Positions 22,223-47,800 of a DNA stretch of 64,000 nt are shown here, piece by piece. The stretch's first letter is position 1. Each line of letters begins with the position of its first letter. The notes below the pieces were generated by a model. It had not been told where the DNA came from. It was given only the letters and a program-made list of their open reading frames with translations, and did no database searches. Origin of the DNA: Aporrectodea caliginosa. Taxonomy: Eukaryota; Annelida; Clitellata; Crassiclitellata; Lumbricidae. The position numbers and the translations under genes are program-made. The stretch is taken from positions 854,961 through 918,960 of the forward strand of contig JACEVL010000210.1 of the NCBI GenBank assembly GCA_020284085.1, read 5' to 3'.

Positions 22223-24865
22223 TAAATACGGATTTTAAACACTGTTTTACTGTCGATGACTGTAGCTGACTTTATAAGAAGCAGTACACGAGACCTGAGT
22301 CGGTTATCAGTTGCATGTTCGAATCCCGAGAGGGTCGACATGAAACTGATAGTTCACGATTCTTTTCATATTTTTAAAACTTTCCTTCAGAACTTGACGT
22401 GTTTCTAAAGACTTTGTTAAATTTTATAAAAAATCGTTTTACTGGTACAATTTGAAGCTTTTAATGGAAACAATTAACGCGAGCTTGAGCTCATGCTTAT
22501 TAGCCTAGGCCTGAAATTATTTTCGCAATCGTTTAAGATTAGCCTAGGCTACCTGTGGGGTAAATTTCTACCGGGCTTCTCAAACGAACATCAATGGGTG
22601 CTTTTGGGGTAATAATAACACAGTATAAATAATTATAATTATAATTATTTTTACTGTGATAATAATGGCTCTATAGATGTAGATTAGATGTTTAATATCC
22701 ACTGCTATTTGAAGTCGAAGAAGTAGGCTATAGGCCCTATTTTCCTACGAACAGAGACCCTTTTTCTTCTGCATTATTTAAATAATAATCATTCAAATTA
22801 ATTGCTGAATATAATCAGATGTAAGTGACCATCGGCATGGGCGCCCACAGGAATTTTTGCAGGGGGAGTTTTGTATAACGAAACAATTCATTTAATTCCA
22901 ATTGACGATTTTCAACTCTTATTAAGCCATTACTTACTTCTGACCTGTTTCTCTTGCCTTTGTTTTTCTTTGTATACCTACAGCGTTTTGTTTGTTGTTA
23001 ACTCAATAAACGATCCGAATATACAGTATGGGAATTGTCAAAAAATAACAGGGGGGTTAGACGTTGATTTATGTGCAGTTTGGGTGTGAAATGTACACTT
23101 TACTATGGGGGCCTAAAAAAGACTAGGGGGTTGAACCCCCCCCCCAATCCCCCCGGCAATTCTCACCCTGCGAATATATGATCATGAAGTCGTATATGTT
23201 GTCTCTCAACAGTTTCTGGGTCTTGCTGGTGAATTACGTAAAACTGGGACAGTGTCACAGTGGGTGTTTTATAGGTCTAGGTGAATCGTATCGTATTGTA
23301 TCAATGCGTTGTATTGAAGTCATTTAACTTGATAAGGTCATTCAGTTATGAAACAGTCAAGACAAGACTCACAGTGGATGTGAGTCATGTGACAGTCAGG
23401 TAGATCTTAGGTAGGTCCTAGTTGTTAGGGCCTACGAAAACTCAGATGATAAAACCGGAAGCGTGTATATGACGTGCGATTTGATAAAAAGTTAACTAGA
23501 ATGTACAAGTAAGGAATGAGTTGGAGAAACAAGTTACACTTACACGGTAGAAGACATTCAGAAAATAATCAAAATGACAACATGAAATTTCATTGGAATC
23601 TTAAAAAATTAAATGCTGTTGAAAGTGACGTAGAGGAATTACACTGTTGCATATGGACTTCCAGACGTTACCGTGACCCAGTGCGAACGACGAGAGATCC
23701 ATCCACGTGAATAACAGAAGACCATTTCGATTCTAGTTCGAATCTCCGGTCTGTTATGTTGGATCTACTGTGCGAAATCTTGGCCATCATTCTGGAGTGC
23801 CTCGCTAAATTAAAATTCAATTACAAATGAGTGTCGACCCTCTGCCTATAGAATTCAAGAATGTACAAAATGAAAATGCCGCATATAACCGCCTAAGATT
23901 CGCCAATATAATGCTGCCACCTCCTCTCACAATTCCATCTCTTATAATTGCGGCCTTTCTTTAAAATAAAAAATAAATCGCCCATCGACAGGGCTTAAGG
24001 GAAGTTAAGGGCTGAGTGCAGCTGGCTGCATTCGTCCTAGGTTGCCATCCTATATATAAGGTCAAGTATTCGCTCATTTGTATGTACCGGTAATGAGTGT
24101 GTAACTGTGTATACATCTGAACATGTATACACGCCTATCAAGAACATTAGGCCTACTAAGACGATGTACTAATATAGGGCCTACTTTCGTGCTTTCGTGC
24201 AAGACTTGTCTTGTTAAAGCGCGCTATAAATGTCTAATTGTATTGTAATAATTGTACTTAACTTACCCCATGCAAACGCCTCTGTTAACCATAATTGTAG
24301 TGTGTGGTCAAGGCGTTGCAGAATATTTTGGCTAATGTAGAAATCTACCATTAAAGATCAACCTGCAGCTGTTCTTAAGTGTTCTGAGCACAGACAAATA
24401 CCACAACCACAACCGTATATATACAGCTAAAAAGGTACCAGTGCTATTCATTTCTGGTCTCTGTGTATCTCAGAATCGTGTCTTTTCATCTGTCCTCTTG
24501 CACGTCAGATTAACACTCGGCCTACACCTTTCGATCTAAGCGTTCGAAGCGTTTCTTTAATCGTCCAAAATGCATTAAGGAAAGCGACCAGTGCTATATA
24601 GTTGCATTGCATATTATATGTTGGGTCAAACTTGAAGATTCAAGAGTCAACGGAGAGTAACCTAAACTTCCCCAAAGAGTTTGTTAGATCCAAATCATGG
24701 AGTCGGAGGCCGAGGATTTCTACAACTGTCATGATTACCAGGGTAATGATTACCAGGGTAATCTAATCTAATCATTCTATGATCTTGTCATGTAGCTTCT
24801 ATAGTGCCATCATGATGATGCTCTTGTATGCATCAGCGACTGCTTGGTTTGATGATGATATACTG
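22223..24865. other. Intergenic, diffuse repeats
   Basis: No gene is supported. 22836-23170 looks like a decayed DNA element (CATGGGCGCCCACAGG start, GGGGG-rich right part with CCCCCCCCC), but I could not find a target duplication. 24195-24245 holds a short retroelement tail (GTTAAAGCGCGCTATAAATG then ATTGTATTG). Short ORFs at 22.9, 23.5 and 24.9 kb lack support. Confidence 0.4.
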
Positions 24866-24869
24866 ATGT

Positions 24870-24925
24870 AGAGAAGTTAAGCAACTCAAGCTGGGTTAGT
24901 ACTTGGAAATTTGCGACTGTGGTGC
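24870..24925 (+). pseudogene. 5S rRNA-like fragment
   Basis: GAGAAGTTAAGCAACTCAAG, GCTGGGTTAGTACTTGGA and a diverged GACTG resemble the internal-promoter and 3' part of animal 5S rRNA (AAGCTAAGCAG...TGGTTAGTACTTGGATGGGAGAC). The 5' half and the conserved ATGGGAGACCGCC are missing. It is a 5S pseudogene fragment or the head of a 5S-derived SINE. Confidence 0.5.
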
Positions 24926-25307
24926 TCCATGCCACATGGTGCCCACTTAGCCTTCCATCCTCTAGTGGTCGTTGGACTGCACTAATTTGGCCAGGATTGT
25001 CATCGGCTCAGTGGTTAACAAATAAAACCACAGACGTCTTTGGCATAGGCCTAGACGCCTTGAATTGTCACCAGACAAAGGCGTCTCCTTTTAGTTTAGG
25101 CCACAGCGCCTATAACTACTTCCACAGCGAACGTAGGCCTAAACAAGCAAATTCCTGCCAAGTGTTAAGTAGGCCTACTTTCGTTGTGTGCGACCTGAAA
25201 ATGTCTCGCAACGACTATGGCCTACTTCTCTGCATTCCGATTTGTCCCAGGTCCTTTTACATCGATCGTTTAACGAACCTTATGTGTTTCTGACTTCCTG
25301 CGCTACG

Positions 25308-26105
25308 CAGGGACGTCATTTCAGTTTTTTCAGGGGGGCAAAAAATTTTTTAAGTGGGAAATTCTTGGCCAGCTTGTTCAAGTTTTGTATCAGGTCTGCA
25401 TGTGCAAAACTGTGATTATATGATCGAACGTGTTTCCTTCTTGTTTTTATTTATTTCTTACTATTTTTTATTCTGTGATGGGAAGTATTTAAAATACTAG
25501 TATTTAAAATACTTCTTTAAATACTATATAAGTATTTTCTACCTGTTTTTAAAATACAATGGAATGAAAATATTTATACTTTTACTTAAAATACTTTTTT
25601 GAGTATTTTGTACTTTAAATTATAATGCTAAATAACAGTTAACAAAGCAATATTGCATGCTGCATGAACTAGGCCTGCAAAACTTATTATTGGGATATTA
25701 TTATTTATGGGTGAAGCTCCTAGTCATGGCTCTTAGGGATCAGAGGAGCGAAGCCCCTGAACCTGACCAAAGATAACAAAACAGCAGTAAACAATGAAAA
25801 TTTACTTTCAGAAGTTAAAACAGCTGTCATACCAATCATTGACAATGAGTGATTGATTCATTGTAAATGAACCAACTGTCACTGTTTATCTGTCTGACAG
25901 TGTACCCATCTCCATACCTCACTCTACGTGTAGCCTATATGTAGAGGTAGACAAAAAGACCAATATACTTGGAAAAGCACAAGTGGATGTTTTTAAGGGC
26001 TGCTGTCATAGACGAATAAAAATATATTATTTCATCAAATGCACTGACATACATATAAATAGTAAAATTCAGGGGGGGCAAATGCCCCCCCAAATGACGT
26101 CCCTG
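25308..26105. mobile_element. hAT-like non-autonomous element, 798 bp
   Basis: The termini CAGGGACGTCATTT and AAATGACGTCCCTG are perfect 14-bp inverted repeats. GCGCTACG is duplicated exactly at 25300-25307 and 26106-26113. The interior has AT-rich TATTTAAAATACTT repeats and no transposase-like ORF. Confidence 0.92.
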
Positions 26106-26211
26106 GCGCTACGCACGCTGTTCTTGGCCCAGCATGCAGAAGAAAACGAACGATTTATTTTAGAAGGCCATAGAGACACACAAGGGATTTGTTCAGACGA
26201 GTGTTTGCTGT

Positions 26212-26402
26212 CATCGGCAAAGCCATAAAAAATGTCGGAGAGGGTTTTAAGTTTAAGGGTGAGGTTCCATCGGAATTGGTCGAAAAGTGAAGTTTTTTGT
26301 ATTTTGCATATAATTGCATAGAAAAAACTTCGGAAATTTATTTGGGGGGAGGGGTAGGGGGTAGGTGACCCGTAAACCCACTAAATGCTAAATACGCCCA
26401 TG
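26212..26402 (-). mobile_element. hAT-like MITE, family M1, copy 3 (inverted)
   Basis: Reverse complement of the family at 596-772: CGTAAACCCACTAAAT and AATACGCCCATG at the right end, and AGCCATAAAAAATGTCGGAG at the left. It is flanked by an exact duplication TTTGCTGT (26204-26211, 26403-26410). It is more diverged than the other two copies. Confidence 0.85.
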
Positions 26403-26535
26403 TTTGCTGTTGATTTCGCTACTCGACGTTAGATTAAAAGTTGGGAACAAGTAACGACTTAAATTCTCAGCGTAGCCTACACAAGTTGCCTTCCGCGAGG
26501 GTTAAACCAATTGAGCCTATAGGTGAACCAGAGAC

Positions 26536-26718
26536 CATGGTCGTATTTAGGGGGTGGTTATACGGGTTCAACCCCCCAAATAAGTTTCCAAAAAATTGTT
26601 CATATGCTTTTACATGCAAAATACCGAAAAAAGTTGGACTTTGCGACGATTTTCAATGGAAACCCCCTCCTCGAAATCTTAAAATCCCCTCCGAAACTTT
26701 TTTCTCGCTACGCCCATG
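26536..26718 (+). mobile_element. hAT-like MITE, family M1, copy 2
   Basis: Nearly the same sequence as 596-772 (GTATTTAGGGGGTGG, ACGGGTTCAA, TATGCTTTTACATGCAAAAT). CCAGAGAC is duplicated exactly on both sides (26528-26535, 26719-26726). Confidence 0.9.
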
Positions 26719-26924
26719 CCAGAGACGTTTCTTTGTCGAGATTAATTTGCTTCTTTTAGACGGGAAGTGACAAGAATAGGCCTATATTTAGGTCTAAATG
26801 CCTTGGAAAAAGCTTCAGCCCACCCTATAGCCCCATGCTGGCGCCGTCACTGCAAAGCGCGCCAGTGGAAGATGATAAGACAAGGCGGAAATGTTTATGG
26901 AATCTATAGGCCTACGTAGTATTT

Positions 26925-26959
26925 CCTGGGACTATTATTACTGAATAAATAGTCCCAGG
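26925..26959. repeat. Short hairpin, sister of 21528-21563
   Basis: CCTGGGACTATTATTACTG followed by AATAAATAGTCCCAGG forms a hairpin nearly identical to the one at 21.5 kb. No clear flanking direct repeat. Confidence 0.5.
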
Positions 26960-27224
26960 TATACATATTTCGCATATTTTAGTTTGATTAAGTGGAGAAG
27001 ATTAGATGAAACACCGACTCCTAATTAAGACTCTATACTATAGCTAGGCTAATTTCCACGTCGACGTACATTTCTTTGCCGACGCTTTAGCCTTTCCCCG
27101 CGCGAATTGGTTTCTGAGCCCAAGAGGCCGTCGATATGCCACATCATACAGCGCTGAAGAAATGCATAACCAGTATAATATTATTATAGACATCATGAAT
27201 ATTGATTATGCATAAACCGACATG

Positions 27225-27333
27225 CAACGACGTCACACAAACGTGAAAACGCTTGTGCATGTTCTGACGTCACTGAAGCGTTATTGTTTGGGGGTCATTT
27301 TGTAGCGTTGCCTTTTAAAGGAGGACCGCAAGA
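27225..27333 (+). promoter_or_regulatory. Putative promoter with CRE-type sites
   Basis: Just upstream of the RNF213-like start there is a full palindromic CRE (TGACGTCA, 27265-27272) and a half-type GACGTCAC near 27230. There is no TATA box. CRE-like palindromes near the start are common in TATA-less metazoan promoters, but function here is inferred from position only. Confidence 0.4.
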
Positions 27334-41633
<14,300 letters not shown>

Positions 41634-41757
41634 GTAAGTGATGCAGCCAGATGACAGATCTTTGTTTACTCTTGTTTAACATCGTAAAAATGATAAATTG
41701 TACGCAAATGTGAGTAAATAGTTTGTCTAGCTGCAAAATTCATTGGATGCTTTGAAT

Positions 41758-41794
<37 letters not shown>

Positions 41795-42003
41795 TCTTTT
41801 CTTTAATAAGCGGCTGACAAACGCACTGCGCTGTACATTTACATGTTATGCAATTGAAATCTTAACTACTAACAGAACAGACAGCCTGCAATACAACAGC
41901 GCTAATAGCAGCCTACAAAGCATATCCGCCCAACGGGGGCTCGAACTCGGTACCTCTCGGTCTCTGTGCCAGATGTTATCCAATGCGCTATCGGGCCCCC
42001 GAT
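41758..42003 (-). mobile_element. SINE family B, full-length
   Basis: On the minus strand the head GGGGGCCCGATAGCGCATTG with B box GAGTTCGAGCCC leads into the family body (CAGGCTGTCTGTTCTGTTAG, GCGCAGTGCGTTTGTCAGCC), ends in TTATTAAAGAAAAGATATT and carries a long (ATT)n tail. This copy defines the whole family: head, body and tail. Confidence 0.8.
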
Positions 42004-42039
42004 AAATGTCGGAGGAATGTCTGGGCCCGGGAGATATGT

Positions 42040-42260
42040 NCTCACCACAGGGTATATCTTAAATTGGCACCGGTGCAGTTTTACCAGCAAGTGCTATATG
42101 TAAACCACATGATATATCCTATAATGGCACCGGTGCAGTTTCACCAGCAATTGCTATATATAAAGCACAGGACATCTCTTAAAATGGCTCCGGTGCAGTT
42201 GGCAGCTCTCTCGGTGTCAATATCAACAGGTATAGATCAAAAATCGGCACCAACACAATT
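42040..42260 (+). repeat. Tandem 62-bp repeat (about 3 copies)
   Basis: The phrase AATGGCACCGGTGCAGTTT...CCAGCAA...GCTATATRTAAA...CACA recurs at about 42062, 42124 and 42183, increasingly diverged. The single N of the window (42040) lies at its left edge. Confidence 0.8.
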
Positions 42261-42454
42261 ATCAAACATCGGTGCCCCATAGAGTGCCGAATCAGCTTGT
42301 CTACCTATAGCAGCTCAATAGGAGGTGACTTAAAATCGCACCACGGCGCCCCATAGAGTGCCCAGCCAATCATAAATTTCGCAACACTCTTCAAGTAGCT
42401 TTACTTACTTACACACACATATATAACCAATCAGTTTTAAGATATGGCTCAGTT

Positions 42455-43120
42455 GCAGTGAGATTTTCTCAGTCTCAGCTAACTTAACTAAACGCCTGGT
42501 GGACTAATGTTTATCATAAAGTGTTTGGTTTTCACATATGGGAATCAGTAAGAGATTATTTGCAGCTCTAAACAATTTTGACTTTAAATCTGTGAAAGTT
42601 GTTGCCATGTTTAAACTTCCTAAATACATGCTAACTGTTGACAATAGTAGGCTACACAAACTATGTCGTGATTGATATTCAGTTAGGGACATGTGCTTAA
42701 TGATCAAGTTAATGGCAATGGTTCAATTGCTCATGCAGAGGTGGCGGATCTCCAATTCTGTACAAATCTACAGCTGAAGCCTATCTGGCGAATCTATAAC
42801 CGATATACTCGCTATTTGCTATTCGGATCAGCACAAAATGTATGAAATAAGGTGCACGTTATGTGCGATTATTATTACAAAAGCACATTTATACGTAAAG
42901 GTTCTACTCTTTAGTTGGCGGATCTCATAGTTCAGATCTCAAATCTGAGGTGCTAGATCTCAGTCTCGGCTGGATCCGGTTGAATTCAACCACTTGTTAG
43001 TGGTCTTTGTTTGCCAGTGAAGGACAGCATGTCTTATGTAAGGTCGCGTGTGCATAACGTTTACGCTTCCAGGAAGCATTAGTTTTCCCCTCTTCAAACT
43101 TTGATAACCTGTTTGTACAA
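42455..43120 (+). mobile_element. LINE 3' fragment family L, copy 1
   Basis: The plus strand reads WWTNVYHKVFGFHIWESVRD, then FDFKSVKVVAMFKLPKYMLT, resembling the WNNxYRKxFGxxxWESV ending of LINE ORF2. The homologous copy is at 50085-50830. This copy is interrupted at about 42730-42985 by other sequence and resumes at 43000 (GTGCATAACGTTTACG). Confidence 0.65.
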
Positions 43121-43214
43121 GTTCTGTGTTCGTTGCTATGCTCAGACAGTCATGATTGTGTGCATCGGTTTTGTTTTCAACACACTACATTAAATATTCC
43201 GATAGGCCTACATA

Positions 43215-43430
43215 CGCAACATACATACATGTATGCATGCATACATACATACTAACACATAGACATACATATATACATGCATACATGCATACATGCATAC
43301 ATACATACATGCATTCATACATGCATTTTACATACATACATGTATACATGTATGCGTGCATACATACATACTTTCATACATGCATTCTTACATACATTCG
43401 TACATGCATGCATGCGTACATACATCCGAA
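43215..43430. repeat. CATACATG/CATA microsatellite
   Basis: Interrupted CATA and CATG tetranucleotides over about 215 bp. The Tyr/His/Ile-rich ORF across it is an artefact of the repeat. Confidence 0.9.
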
Positions 43431-43815
43431 TAACAAAGTGAGCGCTGAAAAATCAATGGGCTATGATCGTGTAACACAAACATTTGTTTGTACTGATGGC
43501 GTCCCATTCGATTGACTCCCATTTGTTGCGAAGATTTATTAACTGCATCAACTAGGTTTTGCCTAAGCCCAGTAAGCAGCAATGCCATGGACAAACCGGA
43601 CTTCGATTTCACCTGGCTTAATATGACTGCAAACACCTATTGTTTGAAAGAGAAAAGGTGCTTCGCAATGTTGTTAGTTACTGCTTAGACTGAGAGGGGC
43701 AGTCGGAGTAGCAGTCGGTATGAGATTGAGTAACGGGTATCGACCTAAGCAGTCGTTACTGATATCGCTGCCGTGTTCTAGCTGGTCTATGAAGAGGGTA
43801 ACTTCAGCTTTGCTG

Positions 43816-43898
<83 letters not shown>

Positions 43899-43900
43899 CC

Positions 43901-43934
<34 letters not shown>

Positions 43935-43948
43935 CCACCACCACCACC

Positions 43949-43995
<47 letters not shown>

Positions 43996-44012
43996 TATCA
44001 TCATCATCATCA
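43816..44012. repeat. (CAT)n with (CAC)n blocks
   Basis: About 65 triplets of CAT, with two internal CAC blocks. Frames give poly-His, poly-Asp or poly-Met only. Confidence 0.95.
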
Positions 44013-44876
44013 TTCATTCATTTTCTGTCTAATGTAGTCTTAAATTAACGCCGGTTAAGATAGATTTATGGTCTCTCTTAAGCCTCGAACAACTTAAAGA
44101 AATTTCTCTTTGAGTTGCGCCAACAATACTTAGTGTATTTGTCCTACGAGTAATAAATCGTAGTTGTATAGAAATGCACTTTTTCTCGTTTTGAGATTGA
44201 TGACAAATTTAACCGCACAGGAACGTCTTTGACAACAAATTTCTATTAGAAATACACTGGATTGTTCTAAAATATAATCTTTTCATACAACGAAAATTAC
44301 TAAGCCTACCTGTCGTCAAACGTCGAGAAAACCGTATACAGTATTAAAAGGTAGCCTATACAGAAGAGATTGCAATTCTCTTCCATGTATCGCCCTGTAA
44401 GTTTAGTAATAATTGTCAAGAATAGGGCATTATATTACTATTATCCCTAGAATTATAAGGTTCTGTGTCCACTTAAAAAAATCAACCTAACGCTATATCC
44501 GTTATCAGGATGACATGGACTATGTCCTGAAAAGTCTAGCTTCACTGGAGACTCTTTCTTAAGCTCAATCTGTGAGTGCTATATTTTCCATCGAAATGGC
44601 TGAAAATCCTATTCATTCATTCAATTTCCAAATGAGACATCTGACTCTTAAGCGCTAAGTCAATCCGAAGGAAAAATAAATTCACTTTTGCTCTTTTGTA
44701 CAGTAGTTTGTACCGTGGGAATCATATGAAAATATGGAAATATGGCTACATTGCTCCAGTTGGGTAGGCTGGCCGGTGTAAATTAACATTGCCATGTAAA
44801 ATTAACGTGGAAACAATTTATCACTGTGGAGGATTAATGTTTGTCGATATTCAGATACGCAGACGTTAACTTCACG

Positions 44877-47800
44877 ATGTTCGAATTGGTCATCGTTGTG
44901 CTGCTGACTCTTCCTTCTCTTGTCCAAACTCGATCAGATTCTTTCTTCGAAGAGACGAGAGCGTGGGACAGCGATGCAACGGTGTGTTCCGTGGATTCTC
45001 CAGACGAGACTCGTGTCGTCAGTTCGAAGAGTCGATGTGCAATCGAATGCAACCAACGATCACCGTGTTCTGGATTCGATTACAACGAAGATTCCAGAAT
45101 CTGCGAACTCCATTCGGGACCTAAGAATTGCTGCAGCTACGTGACTTCAAATTCGTCTTGTAGACACTTCCAGGTTATTTTAAAAGTACAGAAAAAGCAG
45201 CCTAATATCGTTAATCCTTTAAATGGTTCAGACTTATATACACGTTCAATGTTTAAGTGAAAAGATAAGTTAAAGTAAAGATGGTGCTTGTTCACATGTA
45301 GGTCCTATCTTCAGAAGTAATCATTCATTTTATAATTCTCATGCTGGAATTACCCGTCCTTTTCATGCAGTACTGATGTCGATATGTGGACACTTGATAC
45401 GCAGATTTTAACATGGAAGTGATATGATCAGACTTGGATTGCCTCGAGACATATTATCGGTCTCGAGACGTCTCGAGATATATATGATTTTTAGACATCG
45501 GACCCATCTGTCTCGGTCTATATCGGTCTAAGTATCGGGGTCATATCTTGGCTTTTTGGAACATTTGACTCGAAGCGCAGTCATGATTGTAACAATCGTG
45601 AAAGGGCATGAAATCTATTGCCGAAATAACTCATATTAAGCATTAAAAGCGTTGTTTCTTGTATTAACAGATATTGTTTTAAATTTGAGCAATCCTGATA
45701 ACGGAAGTCAACCTGTCGAATGGTCAATTGTGGTAATCGATTCATAGTTTATTTGAAGCTGTAAAGCTATGCATTGTTGAAAAGCAGATTAAGTAACCAT
45801 TTGCCGGGCCGGGTCACCACCTCTGATTTGAGATCCTCAACTGTATAGATCCGCCACCTGAACCAAGCTGCATCACTAAGCAACGCATGTGGAAATTTGT
45901 ATGTTTGAGTTTAAATATCAAGGATTTGCTAGTCATCAGACTACGCTGTCGACAACTATGGTCCTCATTGTGGTAATCGATTTATAGTTTTCTCCGGTGC
46001 AAATGGTCGTTTAGAAAGATATTTTTGTTAAAAACTTTCGTGGTTTATAATTTTTAAGTATAAAACAAGTAAAGTACGCCTGAGACTTTCCAGTGACCAT
46101 TATGTAGGAATGAAAAATATATGGCGAAACGAATCCCACATGGAATAATGTGAACCACAGGGCGTCACTAGGATTTCTGAACGAGGTAAGGACGTTCAGT
46201 GTGGAGAGAGGTCACATGACATGTTCAAGGATACTTTTGAATCGGCAATTTGACAAGGCGACCGTACTAAAGTGCGCATTCACCGAAACACGGGTAACTT
46301 GTTTTTGGCCGGCTAATTGCAACTGAATCGTGTCCATTCGTGTAGCAGTCAGAATGGAGAAGTACGAAGACCCAATTCTACTTTCTCCTTATTCCAAAGG
46401 ATATCTCTCTTGACCTTTTTCAGTCGTCAGCATATTTTTTATGACATGATCTGAAATATCTTCTGTCCTTTCGCTTTTAATTATATCAGTAAATGCGTAA
46501 CTCTTTCTCAGAGTCACACTGAGCCACATTCCAACGAATGATAAAAGATGAACTATCATTCCTTGAAGACCAAGAGCTCAGTGCGGCTATGGCCCCAATA
46601 GCCTCCCTATAGAACAGGCACTGAGCAGAAAAGGCGTGGTCCGATCAACTTCACGCAAATATAGTCGCCCCCGATGTAAGCCCTTAATTAGCCCTTAGGC
46701 GGAAATTCCTTCAGTCATCTATAAATAACATAACATATCCAAACATTATATACTCTGCTGTCACCTTAACTTAATTCAAATTGGGAAAGATTTTCTGATT
46801 TTATTCAGTCGACTGGATCCACCCGGAAAACTGTTCTCTTCCGTTCACCTACAACGGTTCCCTCTTCTACGGATGTACAGCTAACGTAACTTCTCCTGGA
46901 AAAGAGGTCGGATGCTTCAGTACCAACAGAACTTGGAAAACGTGTTGTCCACCGGAAAGTAAGTATAGTCATCGATGTTGTCGTCGTCATCATCGTTGTC
47001 ATCATCAGTCCCATGACAACGAAAATGATACGACCAACCGCCTCTCAAGTAAAGCAGAAAGTTAGCTCTATACACTGAATATATTTCCGTTTAGCCATAA
47101 GTACATTACAAACCGTTGCCTCCTGTGAAGTAATAAACTGGAGCTAGGAATATTAACGAGAGGAAAGCGCCATAGCAATAATGGAGGACCCGTGTTTAGT
47201 CTCTAACGCAGATTGACACAAGCTATATCTACGCTGATTAGTACGATGCATTTTTCACAGGAATTGAAACTGCTCTCTTTTTCATCGTGCTCGAACTAGT
47301 TTCTCCAAGTAGTTGCCTTTGGAAGGCATCTGTTGAAATCTTCTTGAATGCTAATAATTGGATTGTAGGTATAGTATTGAGAACTTGTTATAGGCCTAAC
47401 CAGATTACACAATGTGAACTATTATACGCTGACTACTGACGGATGCATTTTTCGAAGGGCATGAGCAATTGAAACTGCTCTCAGGGTTTCTCGTGCTCGA
47501 GCTGGGAGTTTCTCGAAGTAGTTGCCTTTGGAAGGCGCTGTTGAAATGATCTAATGAATTGAATAATTAATTAGAGTAATAATATCGGTGTCATCCAGTT
47601 ACGCCGCTTGCGCGATATATGGATTCGATCTCTACCTTGTTAAAATTACTGGCTTTCCCGTGTCCAGATAAAATATCTGATTAACCAATCGACTGAATAT
47701 TAATTTTCACTCATTCCATGAGACGCTTATTTTGTCTATATATCCCTCTGCTTTAGATTAGGGGCGATAGTGTAGTGGTTAGCGTTCTGGGCTGTCAGCC

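Larger units (their letters stand above)
41634..44876. other. Repeat-rich gap after the last RNF213-like exon
   Basis: It holds (AAT)n at 41760-41793, a family B SINE, the ambiguous base at 42040, a tandem 60-70-bp repeat, a LINE fragment, CATA-type and CAT microsatellites, and unassigned AT-rich sequence at 44020-44876. No further RNF213-like exon is recognisable. Confidence 0.6.

Noticed and set aside
24919..25415. 124- and 75-codon plus-strand ORFs
   Set aside because: No domain, no splice context; one runs into the hAT-like element at 25308.
43720..44037. Poly-His ORF and minus-strand poly-Asp/Met ORFs
   Set aside because: CAT/CAC microsatellite translation only.
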